From positions 1 to 64,000 of the forward strand of contig JACZKS010000150.1 of assembly GCA_014859895.1 (NCBI GenBank): DNA of 64,000 nt, written 5' to 3'. The notes beneath the pieces were generated by a model. That model was given only the letters and a program-made list of their open reading frames with translations. It did not search any database and had not been told where the DNA came from. Source of the DNA: Rhodospirillales bacterium. Lineage in GTDB: Bacteria > Pseudomonadota > Alphaproteobacteria > Rhodospirillales > Shumkoniaceae. Shown in pieces: positions 26,977-36,354 of the stretch. Numbering within the stretch: position 1 is the first letter of the stretch; every line of letters begins with the position of its first letter. The position numbers and the translations under genes are program-made.

Positions 26977-28598
26977 CGGCTCCTCATCTTTCGGGGCAAG
27001 GGTGCCGGCGCCTCGTTTTCCCCGCGGGCGCGGCCCAACGCTTCCTCGAGTTTGTCGCAATAGGTGGCAATCGTCTTGATCCTGGCGAACCGCTTGCCGT
27101 TGGCCTCGACCAGCGTCCACGGCGAAACGGAGGTGCTGGTGCGGGCGATCATGTCGTTGACGGCCTGCTCGTACAGATCCCACTTCTCGCGGTTGCGCCA
27201 GTCTTCGTCGGTCAGCTTCCACTGCTTATATGAGATTTTTTGCCGCCGTTTGAAGCGCCGAAGCTGTTCTTCCTTGGTGATGTGCATCCAGTATTTGACC
27301 AGAACAATGCCGTGTCCGACCAATTGTTCCTCGAAATCGTTAATTTCCGCATAACCGCGCATCCACTCGGCCTCGGTGGCGAAGCCCTCGATCCGCTCGA
27401 CCAGAACGCGGCCGTACCAGCTGCGATCAAAGATGGTCTGGCGGCCGGCCCGCGAGAGGTGCCGCCAGAACCGCCACAGGTGATGATGGGCCTTTTCCTC
27501 GTCGCTGGGAACGGCGATGGGGATGACCTGGTAGCTGCGTGAATCGAGCGCCGCGGTGATGCGCCGGATCGCGCCCCCCTTGCCGGCGGCGTCCCATCCC
27601 TCGAAGACCAGGATGGAGGAAACGCCGCGCTCGTGGGCCTCCCGCGACAAACGGTTGAGCCTGCCCTGATAGGTTTCGAGCTTTTCCTCGTATTCCTTGC
27701 GGCTCAGGGCCTGGGTCATGTCGAGCTTGGAGAGGATCGACACGCTGGGCGCCAGGACGATGGTGTTCCTGCCGTTGGCGGCGGTGGGTTTTTTGTCCTT
27801 GGCGGGGCCTTTGCTGCGCGGCTTGAATGGCTTCTTGCCGGAGCTTTCCTCGAGGGCGATTTCCGCCGCCACCCGCTGGGCCATCTCGAATTCAGCCAGC
27901 CGCTTCTCGATGGAATCCTTGATGAGCTTGCCCACCGTCAGGCTGCGGTAGCGGAAATCGGCCCCCTCGACGATCTGCCACGGTGCCGCACCCACGCTGG
28001 TGCGCATGATGGTATGCTCGGCGGTGGCGATGAACTGGTCGTACATCCGCCAGTGGTCCCAGTCGGCCTTGGTGACCCGCCAGCGGGTCAGCGGATCGGC
28101 CTCCAGGGTCTCGAAGCGTTGCTTCTGCGCCTCGCGGCCGAGGTGCATCCAGAATTTCAAGATCAGCGCGCCGTCATTGGCCAGCCCCCGTTCGAACGAC
28201 ACGATGCGGTCCAGGTCGAGGTCCAGCTCGGGGTCAGACCGGCGGCCGTGAACGTGATCCAGCACCGGCTGCGAATACCAAGACGAGAGGAAGCATCCGA
28301 TGACGCCGCGGGGCGGCAGGTCCCGCCAATAGCGCCAGAAGGCCGGGCGCTCCTTCTCCTCGTCGGAGGGCACGCCATAGGCCCGCGTGATGATCCAGCG
28401 CGGGTCCATCCACTCGTTGACCAGGTTGGCGGTCTCGCTTTTCCCCGCGCCGTCGACGCCGGCGAACACCAGGATGACCGGGAAAGTGGCATGGCGCAGC
28501 CGCTGCTGGACTTCCAGGAGCTGGGTGCGCAACAGCGGCACCTGCGCCTGGAAGGTAGCCTTGTCGATGGTATTGCCCAGTTCCGCCGCTTCAAACAT
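26973..28598 (-). CDS. pap: Polyphosphate:AMP phosphotransferase (two-domain PPK2)
   Basis: Uses polyphosphate to convert AMP to ADP (541 aa). It is built from two tandem PPK2 domains: the first has Walker A AGVDGAGKSETANLV and YGVPSDEEKERPAFWRYW; the second has EGWDAAGKGGAIRRI with PSDEEKAHHHLWRFWRHL. This is the class II arrangement, in which the C-terminal domain is catalytic. The two domains are separated by a Lys/Pro-rich linker (KKPFKPRSKGPAKDKK). It is first in an operon with ppk1 (4-nt overlap). Together with PPK1 it allows ATP regeneration from stored polyphosphate. Confidence 0.93.
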
Positions 28599-28630
28599 GC
28601 CGGTTTCCTAAGGTTAGCCGGTCCTCTCGA

Positions 28631-28660
28631 CCCTCTCCCCCCCTAAAGGGGCGGAGAGGG
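28631..28660. repeat. Short GC hairpin repeat (CCCTCTCC-GGAGAGGG type), copy 2
   Basis: CCCTCTCCCCCCC, TAAA, GGGGCGGAGAGGG forms a near-perfect stem. It is in the gap between parA and pap, on the transcript side downstream of parA, and may be a terminator. Same family as copies at 23348 and 40893. Confidence 0.6.
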
Positions 28661-28680
28661 AATGCTCATGACTGCTCCAC

Positions 28681-29322
28681 TCACTGCGCACGTCCGCGCG
28701 CCTGATCGACGATGAACCGCAACAGCGGCTGCCACTCCGCGATCAGCGGCTCGATGCGGCGGGCGGTCATGTCGAAAACGCTGGTTCCGGCCGCCGCGGT
28801 CGTCGGATACGCCTGGGTGTCGCGAAGGCGGGTCACGACGTCATGGCGCAGAGTGGCGAGGAATTCGTCCAACTGCCCGGCCGCCGCCGTCCGCACCCGC
28901 ACGCGGTTGCCGACGATGGCCACCGCCCGCTTATTCTTGCGGATCGGCTTCAGTTTGTCGAGAACCGCCAGGAACCTGCGGCTCGTCGTCTCGTCGAACG
29001 GCGAGGGCAGGATGGGCACGACGATGATGTCGGCCTCGGCGATCAGTTCGCGCACGTCACGGCGGCGGATGGCGGCCGGGGCGTCGATGACCAGGCGCTC
29101 GACGCCGTCGGGAACGCCCGCCACCTCCTTGGTCCAGTCCAGCCCGGTGACCTCGGGCACGCCGGTGGGGCGTCGGGCCACCCAGCGGCAGGCCGACTTC
29201 TGGCGGTCGCAGTCGGCCAGCGCGGTGACGAAGCCCATGTGGGCGAAGGCGGCGGCCAGGTTGGTGGCGATGGTGGTCTTTCCGCAGCCGCCCTTGGGAT
29301 TGGCGATCAGCACGCTCAGCAT
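28681..29322 (-). CDS. Orphan ParA-family ATPase
   Basis: Small ParA/MinD-type ATPase (213 aa). The deviant Walker A is at the N-terminus (ANPKGGCGKTTIATNLAAAFA, with the signature Lys), ADCDRQKSACRWVARRP follows (switch I), and Walker B is LVIDAPAAI. There is no ParB-like or site-specific partner beside it, so it is not a chromosome or plasmid par locus. Such short orphan ParAs position protein assemblies or organelles. Its start overlaps the 3' end of a CYTH-CHAD gene by 7 nt, and it is followed by pap and ppk1, suggesting a link with polyphosphate granules. That link is my inference. Confidence 0.88.
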   Translation of the reverse strand: MLSVLIANPKGGCGKTTIATNLAAAFAHMGFVTALADCDRQKSACRWVARRPTGVPEVTGLDWTKEVAGVPDGVERLVIDAPAAIRRRDVRELIAEADIIVVPILPSPFDETTSRRFLAVLDKLKPIRKNKRAVAIVGNRVRVRTAAAGQLDEFLATLRHDVVTRLRDTQAYPTTAAAGTSVFDMTARRIEPLIAEWQPLLRFIVDQARGRAQ

Positions 29323-30884
29323 GGCGTCTCCTCCCCGGGGGCGGTCAGCCAGAACGGCTTGCCGGCGAGCAGGCGCTTGATTTCGTCCTCCAGCGTCCCG
29401 GCGGCCTCGGCGGCGGCGCGGGTGTGCCAGCCCAGAAGGATGGCCCCGGCCTGGCGGACGGCCGGGGCCGCGTCGCCGGCTTCCTTCTCCAGCCGCTCGA
29501 TCAGGGTGCGGGCCACCGTCACGTCGTTAATGTAGCCCAGCCCGTCCTGCAGCTCTTGCAGCGCCGAGGTAAAGGCGCGCACCCGCTTGCGGCCGTAAAG
29601 CGAGCTGAAGAAGTCGGTGGCGTAGCGCAGCTTCTTGACCGCGATGCGCAGCTTGTGGCGTTCGGCAGGCGTCAGTTCGGCGAACCGCCGCCCGCTCTTG
29701 CGCACCTTCTTGAAGCGGGCCGACAGCAACGGCGTGGCCAGTCCGGTGATCGGCTGGAACAGTTGGGACGCCGTTTCGCTGACCGGCTGGTTGCGCCAGG
29801 CGCGCCCGGCCATCCAGGCCCTGAGGTCGAGCAATAGGCGGGTAAAGCGCTCGCTTTCGATGGCCTGGCGCGCGGCGGCCCGGGCCAGCCGGCGGCGGGC
29901 GGCAAGCGCGGCGAGCAGGGTGGCGAACGCCGGCTCGTCGGGAAAGGCGGCGGCGACCGGGCCGACGATCTCGTCCTCGAAGACGTCGAGGTCACGGGCG
30001 TCGCCCAGGCTTTGGGTCAGCCAGCGCGTCTCCTCGTCGATCCAGCGGTACGGCTCGGCGGGCAGGATCGGGCGGAACACGCGCAGCGCCGAGCGCAGCC
30101 GCCTCAGCGCGACGCGCATCTGGTGCACGCCCTCGGGGTGATCGCCAAGCCGCGTCGCCGCTTCGTTGTCGGTCAGGTGGTCGAGACAGTGGCCGAGGAT
30201 GAGCGCGAGGGCATCCTCGACCGAGGCCTCGCCCGGCAGGTCGAGCGGCACGGCCTTGCGCCATGCCGGCATTTCCCCGGCGGCCTGACGCAGGAGCCGC
30301 CTTTCCAGGGGTTCGGTCGCGACCCGCAGCGGCACGTCGGCCTGGATCGCCCGGGCCAGCTCGAAGAGGCGAGCCGGGGGACCGGCCTTCTGGAAAAGCT
30401 CCACCTCGCAGACCGGGTGGCCGGCGGCACCGCCCGACGCCTGGCCGTTATGCAGGATCAGCAGGATTTCCTGGCCTTCCTCCGGCACCAGGCGGCGGGT
30501 GGTGCGGCGAAGGTCGAGGCTGAGGACCGGTTCCAGGCGCGTGCCCGGCAGCGGCGTGACCAGCCGGCGCAGCCTCGTATCGGCGATGGCCGACGGATCG
30601 GGTTCGGCCGACGGCAGTGGGTTCTCCCAGGTGAGGTTGACGCGCGCGCCCTCGATCATCGCGCCGTCGGCTCGCACGACCTGAACATGGCGCTGCCCGG
30701 TGGAGCGCACTTCAATCATCACACCGGCCGACCACAGCTGGCGGTCCGGGGTGTCGAAAAAGACGCTGCCCGCCCGACGGGTGGTCGGCCGCGCCGGTGA
30801 CGGTCCGGTGACGGCGGGATGATGGAGCAGGCGGGCCGCGTCGTCCGGGCTGATTTCCAAGCGGAGGGTGGTCGGCTGCTCCAT
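29316..30884 (-). CDS. CYTH-CHAD domain protein
   Basis: Polyphosphate-associated protein (522 aa). Residues ~1-215 form a CYTH-type triphosphate tunnel domain (FFDTPDRQLWSAGVMIEVRSTGQRHVQVV...RRLVPEEGQE..EVELFQKAG), and ~230-510 form a CHAD domain with paired histidine/arginine helices (EGVHQMRVALRRLRSALRVF; LGDARDLDVF; ERHKLRIAVKKLRYATDFF). The N-terminal ExExK triphosphate motif is degenerate: P-T-T-L-R in the expected place, lacking both glutamates. CHAD binds polyphosphate and targets granules in known cases. The ATG at 30884 is used because upstream sequence does not match the family. It overlaps parA by 7 nt and is divergent from ppx. Confidence 0.9.
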   Translation of the reverse strand: MEQPTTLRLEISPDDAARLLHHPAVTGPSPARPTTRRAGSVFFDTPDRQLWSAGVMIEVRSTGQRHVQVVRADGAMIEGARVNLTWENPLPSAEPDPSAIADTRLRRLVTPLPGTRLEPVLSLDLRRTTRRLVPEEGQEILLILHNGQASGGAAGHPVCEVELFQKAGPPARLFELARAIQADVPLRVATEPLERRLLRQAAGEMPAWRKAVPLDLPGEASVEDALALILGHCLDHLTDNEAATRLGDHPEGVHQMRVALRRLRSALRVFRPILPAEPYRWIDEETRWLTQSLGDARDLDVFEDEIVGPVAAAFPDEPAFATLLAALAARRRLARAAARQAIESERFTRLLLDLRAWMAGRAWRNQPVSETASQLFQPITGLATPLLSARFKKVRKSGRRFAELTPAERHKLRIAVKKLRYATDFFSSLYGRKRVRAFTSALQELQDGLGYINDVTVARTLIERLEKEAGDAAPAVRQAGAILLGWHTRAAAEAAGTLEDEIKRLLAGKPFWLTAPGEETPC

Positions 30885-31036
30885 CGCGGAATCCTGACGG
30901 CTCACGGCTGCTGCCTGCCGGAGGGTCTTCCGGCGATGCCCGGTCTCGCAGCGAAAACGCCCGCGACAGGGTCGACATCCACCCCCAGGCCAAGTACACC
31001 ATAGGGGGGTTTTGCGACTCGTGCAAAGGACGGAAT

Positions 31037-32557
31037 GTGACGAAATCGCGTAAGGCACGGGCCAAGGCGGCGGCCGTTGCGAAGCCGGGCGCGGCGGGGC
31101 GGATCGGTGTCATCGACATCGGCTCCAACACCATTCGCCTGGTCGTCTACGAGGTGCCAGCCCGCCTGCCGTTCCCGCTTTTCAACGAAAAGGCCCAGTG
31201 CGAACTGGGCCGCGGGCTGAACGAGAGCGGACGGCTCAATCCCAAGGGCGTCGAGGCGGCGTTCCGGGCCTTGGGGCGGTTCGTCCCGCTGGCCCACGCC
31301 ATGGGCGTCGAGCGCCTTGAACTGGTGGCGACGGCGGCGGTCCGCGAGGCCGCGGACGGCCCCTCCTTCGTTGCCAAGATCGAGCGGCGCTTCGCCCATC
31401 CGGTCGATGTTATCGACGGTGCCAAGGAGGCCCAGTTGGCGGCGCTCGGCGTGCTGAGCGGCGTGCCGGACGCCGACGGCGTGTTGGGCGACCTGGGCGG
31501 CGGCAGCCTCGATCTGGTGGCGCTCGACAAGGGCACTTTCGGGGCGACGGCGACGCTGCCGCTCGGCCACCTGCGCCTGTCGCAGTTTGCCGGCGGGCGG
31601 GGCAAGCTGGCCGATCTGGTGGGCTCCCACCTGGCGACGGCGCCGTGGCTGACTGAGAGGAAGGGCAAGGACATCTACGCCGGCGGCGGCGCTTGGCGCA
31701 GCATCGCACGCGTCTTCCTCCACCAGCTCGATTGGCCGCTTCACGTCATCGACAACTTCGAGGTCGACGGCGCCGAGGCGGGGCAGCTGCTGGACGTCGT
31801 GGCGCATCAGAGCTCCAGCTCCGTCGGGCGCATGTCGTTCGTGTCGCGTCGCCGCCTGGAGGCCCTGCCGCTGGCCGCCCTGGTGCTGGAGAAGCTGATC
31901 GCCGTGGTTAAGCCAGCCCGGGTGGTGTTCTCGGGCTTCGGCATGCGCGAGGGCCGCATGCTGGAGTGCCTGCCGAAAGACATGCGACGCCAGGACCCCT
32001 TGATCGCGGGCTGCCTGGGGCACGCCGAACGCAACGGGCGGTTCAGCGCCCACGGCGAGGAGATCCTGGCCTGGATGGCGCCGCTGTTCGACGACGACGC
32101 GCCGCGTCATGCCCGGCTGCGCCTGGCCGCCTGCCTGGTCAGCGACATCGCCTGGAGCGTGCATCCCGATTATCGGCCGGAAAACGCCTTTCATCGCGTG
32201 CTCCGGCTGCCGTTCGCCGGGCTGACCCACAAGGACCGCGCCTGGCTGGCGCTGGCCATCTACGCGCGCTACGGCGGCGACATCGGCGATCCGCTGGTGG
32301 CGCCGGTGCTTCCGCTGGTTGGCGAGGCGGCGCGGGCGGCGGCGGTCAAGACCGGCCTCGCGCTGCTGCTCGCCCATACCCTGTCGGGAGGCGCCCCCGG
32401 CCTGCTCGGGCAGACGCGCCTCAAGCGGGCGAAGGACGATCTCATCCTCGCGCTGCCGAAGAACGACGCCATTTTCCAGAGCGAGGCCATCGAGCGCCGA
32501 CTGGCCCAACTGGCCAAAACGGCCGGCCTGAAGGCGAAGATCGCGACGGGGGATTAA
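31037..32557 (+). CDS. ppx: Exopolyphosphatase (Ppx/GppA family)
   Basis: Hydrolyses phosphate from polyphosphate ends, or pppGpp (506 aa). It has a basic Ala/Lys N-terminus then the actin-like ATPase fold: GVIDIGSNTIRLVVYE, the middle ATAAVREAADGP, and the phosphate loop LGDLGGGSLDLVAL. The C-terminal region holds an HD-like histidine cluster (FSAHGEEILAWMAPLF, SDIAWSVHPDYRPE). It is divergent from the CYTH-CHAD gene across 152 nt, so degradation of polyphosphate faces its synthesis genes. The stop codon TAA lies inside the left arm of the inverted repeat R2. Confidence 0.93.
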   Translation: MTKSRKARAKAAAVAKPGAAGRIGVIDIGSNTIRLVVYEVPARLPFPLFNEKAQCELGRGLNESGRLNPKGVEAAFRALGRFVPLAHAMGVERLELVATAAVREAADGPSFVAKIERRFAHPVDVIDGAKEAQLAALGVLSGVPDADGVLGDLGGGSLDLVALDKGTFGATATLPLGHLRLSQFAGGRGKLADLVGSHLATAPWLTERKGKDIYAGGGAWRSIARVFLHQLDWPLHVIDNFEVDGAEAGQLLDVVAHQSSSSVGRMSFVSRRRLEALPLAALVLEKLIAVVKPARVVFSGFGMREGRMLECLPKDMRRQDPLIAGCLGHAERNGRFSAHGEEILAWMAPLFDDDAPRHARLRLAACLVSDIAWSVHPDYRPENAFHRVLRLPFAGLTHKDRAWLALAIYARYGGDIGDPLVAPVLPLVGEAARAAAVKTGLALLLAHTLSGGAPGLLGQTRLKRAKDDLILALPKNDAIFQSEAIERRLAQLAKTAGLKAKIATGD

Positions 32558-32640
32558 TTTCGGTGACAGTGCACTAAATTCGGTATGCCGCAACGGCTCG
32601 GCCGGCACGCCGTGGAATTTAGTGCACTGTCACCGAAATT
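32556..32640. repeat. Long inverted-repeat element R2
   Basis: Perfect 26-bp inverted arms at 32556-32581 (AATTTCGGTGACAGTGCA...) and 32615-32640, with a 33-nt GC-rich centre. The left arm includes the last two bases of the ppx stop; the right arm ends in the first two bases of the rnd stop codon (complement). The arms begin and end like the other four elements (AATTTCGG...AATTC) but differ in the middle. Confidence 0.88.
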
Positions 32641-33796
32641 ACGGCTCGACGACGATGACGTCCAGGCGCTTACCCTTGACGGCCAGGCCGATTTCGCCGT
32701 GGCACAGCTTCAGCGCATCCTCGCCGAAGACTTCGCGGCGCCAGCCACGCAGGGCCGGAACGTCCGCTTCCTCGCCGAAGGCGGCGATCAGGTCGAGATC
32801 GTCCGACGATGCCACCAGCCTTTGCGCGGCGCCCGATTCCTCGGCTTTCATCTTCAGCAGCACCTTCAGAAGATCGGTCACCGGGCCGAGGCCATTCGGC
32901 ATCAGCGGCCGGTCGACGGGCTGCGGGCAGTTCTTTTCAGGCAGCGCCTTGCCGCGCGCCAACGCCTCCAGAAGGGCGGCACCGGCCGATCCCTCGGCCA
33001 GGCGGCGCCCAACGCCGCGCGTGCGCGCCAGCTCGGCTGCGGTGGTCGGCATGTGGTGGGCGATCTCGACCAGCGATTCGTCGCGGAGCACGTGGCCGCG
33101 CGGCAGATCCAGCCGTTGCGCCTCGATCTCCCGCCATGCCGCTGCCTCGCGCAGGACGGCGAGGTAGCGCGGGCTGGCCGAGCGGGTCTTGATGCGCCGG
33201 AACACCTCTTCGGGATTGGGGGCGTAGGTCTCGGGCGATGTCAGCGTGCCGATTTCCTCGGCCAGCCACCCGGTGCGGCCATTCTGGGTCAGCTTCTTCA
33301 ACAGCTTCTCGTAGACCTTGCGCAGATAGGTCACGTCGTCCAGCGCATAGGCGATCTGGCGCTCGGTCAGCGGCCGGGCCGACCAGTCGGTGAACCGCGA
33401 GGCCTTGTCGAGGTGCGCGCGCGTCAGCTTGGTGACCAGCGTTTCGTAGCCGGCGGAGTCGCCGAAACCGCACACCATGGCGGCGATCTGGGTGTCGAAG
33501 ATGGGCTGCGGCAGCTTGCCGGTCAGGTGGTAGAAGATTTCCAGGTCCTGTCGGCCGGCGTGGAAAACCTTGAGGAGGTCGCGGTTTTCCATCAGCTCGA
33601 ACACCGGGGCAAGGTCGATGCCCTCGGCCAGGGCGTCGATGGCCGCGGCCTCTTCGGCGCCGCCCAGCTGCACGACGCACAGCTTCGGCCAATACGTCCG
33701 CTCGCGCATGAACTCGGTGTCGACGGTAATGAATTGGGATTCGGCGATGCGCGCGCAAAATGCGGCGAGCTCGCGGGTATCGGATATCAGGGTCAT
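32639..33796 (-). CDS. rnd: Ribonuclease D
   Basis: 3'-5' exoribonuclease involved in tRNA 3' maturation (385 aa). DEDD exonuclease motifs are visible: FITVDTEFMRERTYWPKLCVVQ (Exo I), VFHAGRQDLEIFYHLTGKLPQPIFDTQIAA (Exo II), and YALDDVTYLRKVYEKL (Exo III, DEDDy type). An HRDC-like helical region follows (residues ~210-290) and a second helical stretch near the C-terminus. Convergent with ppx across the palindrome R2. The grouping of rnd with aspS and ppx is common in alphaproteobacteria. Confidence 0.95.
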   Translation of the reverse strand: MTLISDTRELAAFCARIAESQFITVDTEFMRERTYWPKLCVVQLGGAEEAAAIDALAEGIDLAPVFELMENRDLLKVFHAGRQDLEIFYHLTGKLPQPIFDTQIAAMVCGFGDSAGYETLVTKLTRAHLDKASRFTDWSARPLTERQIAYALDDVTYLRKVYEKLLKKLTQNGRTGWLAEEIGTLTSPETYAPNPEEVFRRIKTRSASPRYLAVLREAAAWREIEAQRLDLPRGHVLRDESLVEIAHHMPTTAAELARTRGVGRRLAEGSAGAALLEALARGKALPEKNCPQPVDRPLMPNGLGPVTDLLKVLLKMKAEESGAAQRLVASSDDLDLIAAFGEEADVPALRGWRREVFGEDALKLCHGEIGLAVKGKRLDVIVVEP

Positions 33797-33846
33797 GAAT
33801 CGGAGCTATACACGGTTTCTTGGCGCTGGCAAAGAGCGTGAAGGTG

Positions 33847-36354
33847 TTACGCCACCGCCGTCGCCGGCTGGCTGGCAAGGGGCAGGGTGAAGCGGAACGT
33901 CGTCCCCACGCCGTCGGCCGACTCGGCCGTCAGGTTTCCGCCATGGGCGGCGACGATCGAGCGGCAGATGGAAAGGCCGATGCCCATGCCGTCCGGCTTG
34001 GTGGTGACGAAGGGCTCGAACAGGTCGTCGCGCACCTCGGGCGGCAGCCCGGGGCCGGTGTCGGCCACCGTGATTTCGGCAAGGCTGCCTGGACGCCCGA
34101 CGGTCCGGATGGTCAGCCGGCGCCTTTCTGGGGCGCAGCTTTCCATCGCTTCCATGGCGTTGCGGGCGAGGTTGATCATGACCTGCTGGATCTGGATGCC
34201 GTCCGCCAGCACTGGGGGAAGGGCCTCACTCAGATCCAGTTCCAGGAGGACCTGGTGGCGCATGGTATCGTTGTTGAAGAGCTCGGTCGCTTCGCGAATG
34301 GTCTTGTTGAGGTCGATGGCCATGGCTTGCGGGGCGTTCTTCTGCACGAACCAGCGGATGCGCCGGATGACGTTGCCGGCCCTTTCGGCCTGTTCGGCCA
34401 GCTTTTCGAGGGCCGACACCACGCTTGCCATGTCGGGCGCCTGGTCCTTCTTCAGGCGGCGCAGGGCGCCGCGCGCGTAGTTGTTGATGGCGGCCAGCGG
34501 CTGGTTCAGTTCATGGGCGAAGCCGGTGGCCATTTCGCCCATCGTGCTCAGGCGGGCGACGCGGGCCAGCTTGTCGCGCAGATCGGCCGCTTCTTTCTCG
34601 GCGCGGCGCTGTTCGGTGACATCGATGCCGGCCGACAGACAGCCGGTGACGGCCCCGGTTTCGTCGCGGGCGTAGCTGGCATGCCAGGCGATCTGCCGGC
34701 GGCGGCCGGATTTTGTCACCACCTCGTTCTCGAAAGACTCGACCGGAGTGCGGCGGCCCTCGACGGTGCCCAGGTAGGCGGCGCGGGACCGCTCACGCGA
34801 TTCCGCCGGGAGCGCCGTGTCGAACCAGTTCCGTCCGGCCAGCTCCGTGGGGCCGTATTCCAGGACCTCGCAGCCCTTGTCATTGATGAGCGTGATCGCG
34901 CCCCCCGAATCGACGGTGACGATGATGGTGCCGGCGATCGACAGGTACTGTTCGGCCTTGTCCTTTTCCATGCGGATGGCGGCGATCGCGCGACGCCGCT
35001 CGGTGATGTCGACGCCGACGCATACCAGGCCCTTGATCTCGCCCTCCGGTCCGCGGGTCAGCACGTTGTCCCAGGCGATGGTCCGCCGCTCGCCCGCCTT
35101 GGTCAGGATGTCGTTCTCGAAATGAGGCGGCACGGGGATGCGGTCCTCGACCACCGTGTGTTCGAACAACTGGCGAAGGAGGGCGCGTTCGTCGGCCGGG
35201 ATGAAGGTCTTCCACCACACGGCGCCGATGACGTCGGCCCGCCTGTGCCCGGTCAGGCGCAGCAGGAAGTCGTTGCAGGCGATGACCCGCCCCTCGCGAT
35301 CGAGGGTGACGAAGACGAGTTCGGCGCTCTCGAAGAATTCGCGGAACAGGGCCTCGCTGCGGCGGGCGTTCTCCTCGGCCCGCTTCCATTCGGTGATGTC
35401 GGCGTTGATGCCGCCGATTCCAGTGATCGCCCCGACGGCATCGAGGATCGGAAATTTGACCATGATCTGCCGGTGCGCGCTGGCGTCAGGGTAGGTGGTC
35501 TCGAACTCCAAGGTCACGTTGCTGCCGTTATCGACCACCTCGCGGTCCTGGGCGGCGACCCGTTCGGCGAGTTTCGGCGCCATGAAGTCGGCGGCCTTCT
35601 TGCCGATGATGTCTTCTTCCTTCAGGCCGAAGCGCCTGAGGAATTCCTCGTTGGCGAGAACGTAGGCTCCTTCCGTATCCTTGAGGTAAATGCCGGCCGG
35701 AGAATTGTCGATGATGGCCCGGAGGCGGGCTTCGCTCTGCTGGAGCGCGGTTTCGGCATGCCGGCGGCGCGCTTCGTGCATCAGCAGAAGCCCCAGTACC
35801 ACGACGCCGATCGGATGGGAGACGAGGACCGGCAGGGTGAAGGTGCGAAGGGCAATCGGTACCAGATCGGCGGGCAGAAGCAGCGTCCAGCCGAGGGTGG
35901 CGGCAACCAGGCCGAGGCCGATCAGCAGGAGGTGTCGGACGCCGATGCGCTGGGCCTTCTCCTCCCACCGGCGGCCGATCATGGCGCCGATGCAGGCCAC
36001 CGTCACGATCGCCCCGACGCCGGCGACGACGCCGGCGCCGCCCAGGTAGAGACGGTATCCGGCGACGATGGCCCCCGCGATGAGGGCTGCGCCGGGGCCG
36101 CCGAACGGCCCAGCCAGGACGACGGGGACGACGCGCACGTCAAGCGCGGCGCCAGGCGCGATGGGAAAGGGAAAGAACATGACGGCGATGCCGATGGCGC
36201 CGAACACCACGCCATCGAAAACCATCGCCACGGTGGCGGACGCGATCTGCCGCTTGTTGCGAAAGACGATGGCCGCGAAGGCCAGGACGAGCGCGACCGA
36301 AAGGCCATTGGCGAACTGGAGGAAAACGTCGAGGGACTGGTTGACGGTGGACAT
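33847..36354 (-). CDS. Multi-PAS sensor histidine kinase with 5TM LytS-like input
   Basis: Membrane sensor kinase (835 aa). About six hydrophobic helices at residues 10-190 resemble the 5TMR-LYT sensor domain (FDGVVFGAIGIAVMFF, VVLAGPFGGPGAALIAGAIV). Three PAS domains follow (SEARLRAIIDNSPAGIYLKD; SEALFREFFESAELVFV; AEQYLSIAGTIIVTVD), each ending in a PAC-like DITERRR motif. The kinase core has GFAHELNQPLAAINNYARGALR (phosphoacceptor His), the N box INLARNAMEAME, and ATP lid DTGPGLPP and GMGIGLSICRS. The H box is the FixL/DctB type. No response regulator is adjacent, so it is orphan. 5TMR-LYT sensors bind cell-wall or carboxylate signals in others. Confidence 0.9.
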   Translation of the reverse strand: MSTVNQSLDVFLQFANGLSVALVLAFAAIVFRNKRQIASATVAMVFDGVVFGAIGIAVMFFPFPIAPGAALDVRVVPVVLAGPFGGPGAALIAGAIVAGYRLYLGGAGVVAGVGAIVTVACIGAMIGRRWEEKAQRIGVRHLLLIGLGLVAATLGWTLLLPADLVPIALRTFTLPVLVSHPIGVVVLGLLLMHEARRRHAETALQQSEARLRAIIDNSPAGIYLKDTEGAYVLANEEFLRRFGLKEEDIIGKKAADFMAPKLAERVAAQDREVVDNGSNVTLEFETTYPDASAHRQIMVKFPILDAVGAITGIGGINADITEWKRAEENARRSEALFREFFESAELVFVTLDREGRVIACNDFLLRLTGHRRADVIGAVWWKTFIPADERALLRQLFEHTVVEDRIPVPPHFENDILTKAGERRTIAWDNVLTRGPEGEIKGLVCVGVDITERRRAIAAIRMEKDKAEQYLSIAGTIIVTVDSGGAITLINDKGCEVLEYGPTELAGRNWFDTALPAESRERSRAAYLGTVEGRRTPVESFENEVVTKSGRRRQIAWHASYARDETGAVTGCLSAGIDVTEQRRAEKEAADLRDKLARVARLSTMGEMATGFAHELNQPLAAINNYARGALRRLKKDQAPDMASVVSALEKLAEQAERAGNVIRRIRWFVQKNAPQAMAIDLNKTIREATELFNNDTMRHQVLLELDLSEALPPVLADGIQIQQVMINLARNAMEAMESCAPERRRLTIRTVGRPGSLAEITVADTGPGLPPEVRDDLFEPFVTTKPDGMGIGLSICRSIVAAHGGNLTAESADGVGTTFRFTLPLASQPATAVA

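Noticed and set aside
28681..29322. Chromosome or plasmid partition locus
   Set aside because: No parB and no parS-like sites near the ParA gene.
32556..32640. CRISPR-like repeat
   Set aside because: Single inverted pair, not a regular direct-repeat array with spacers; no cas genes.
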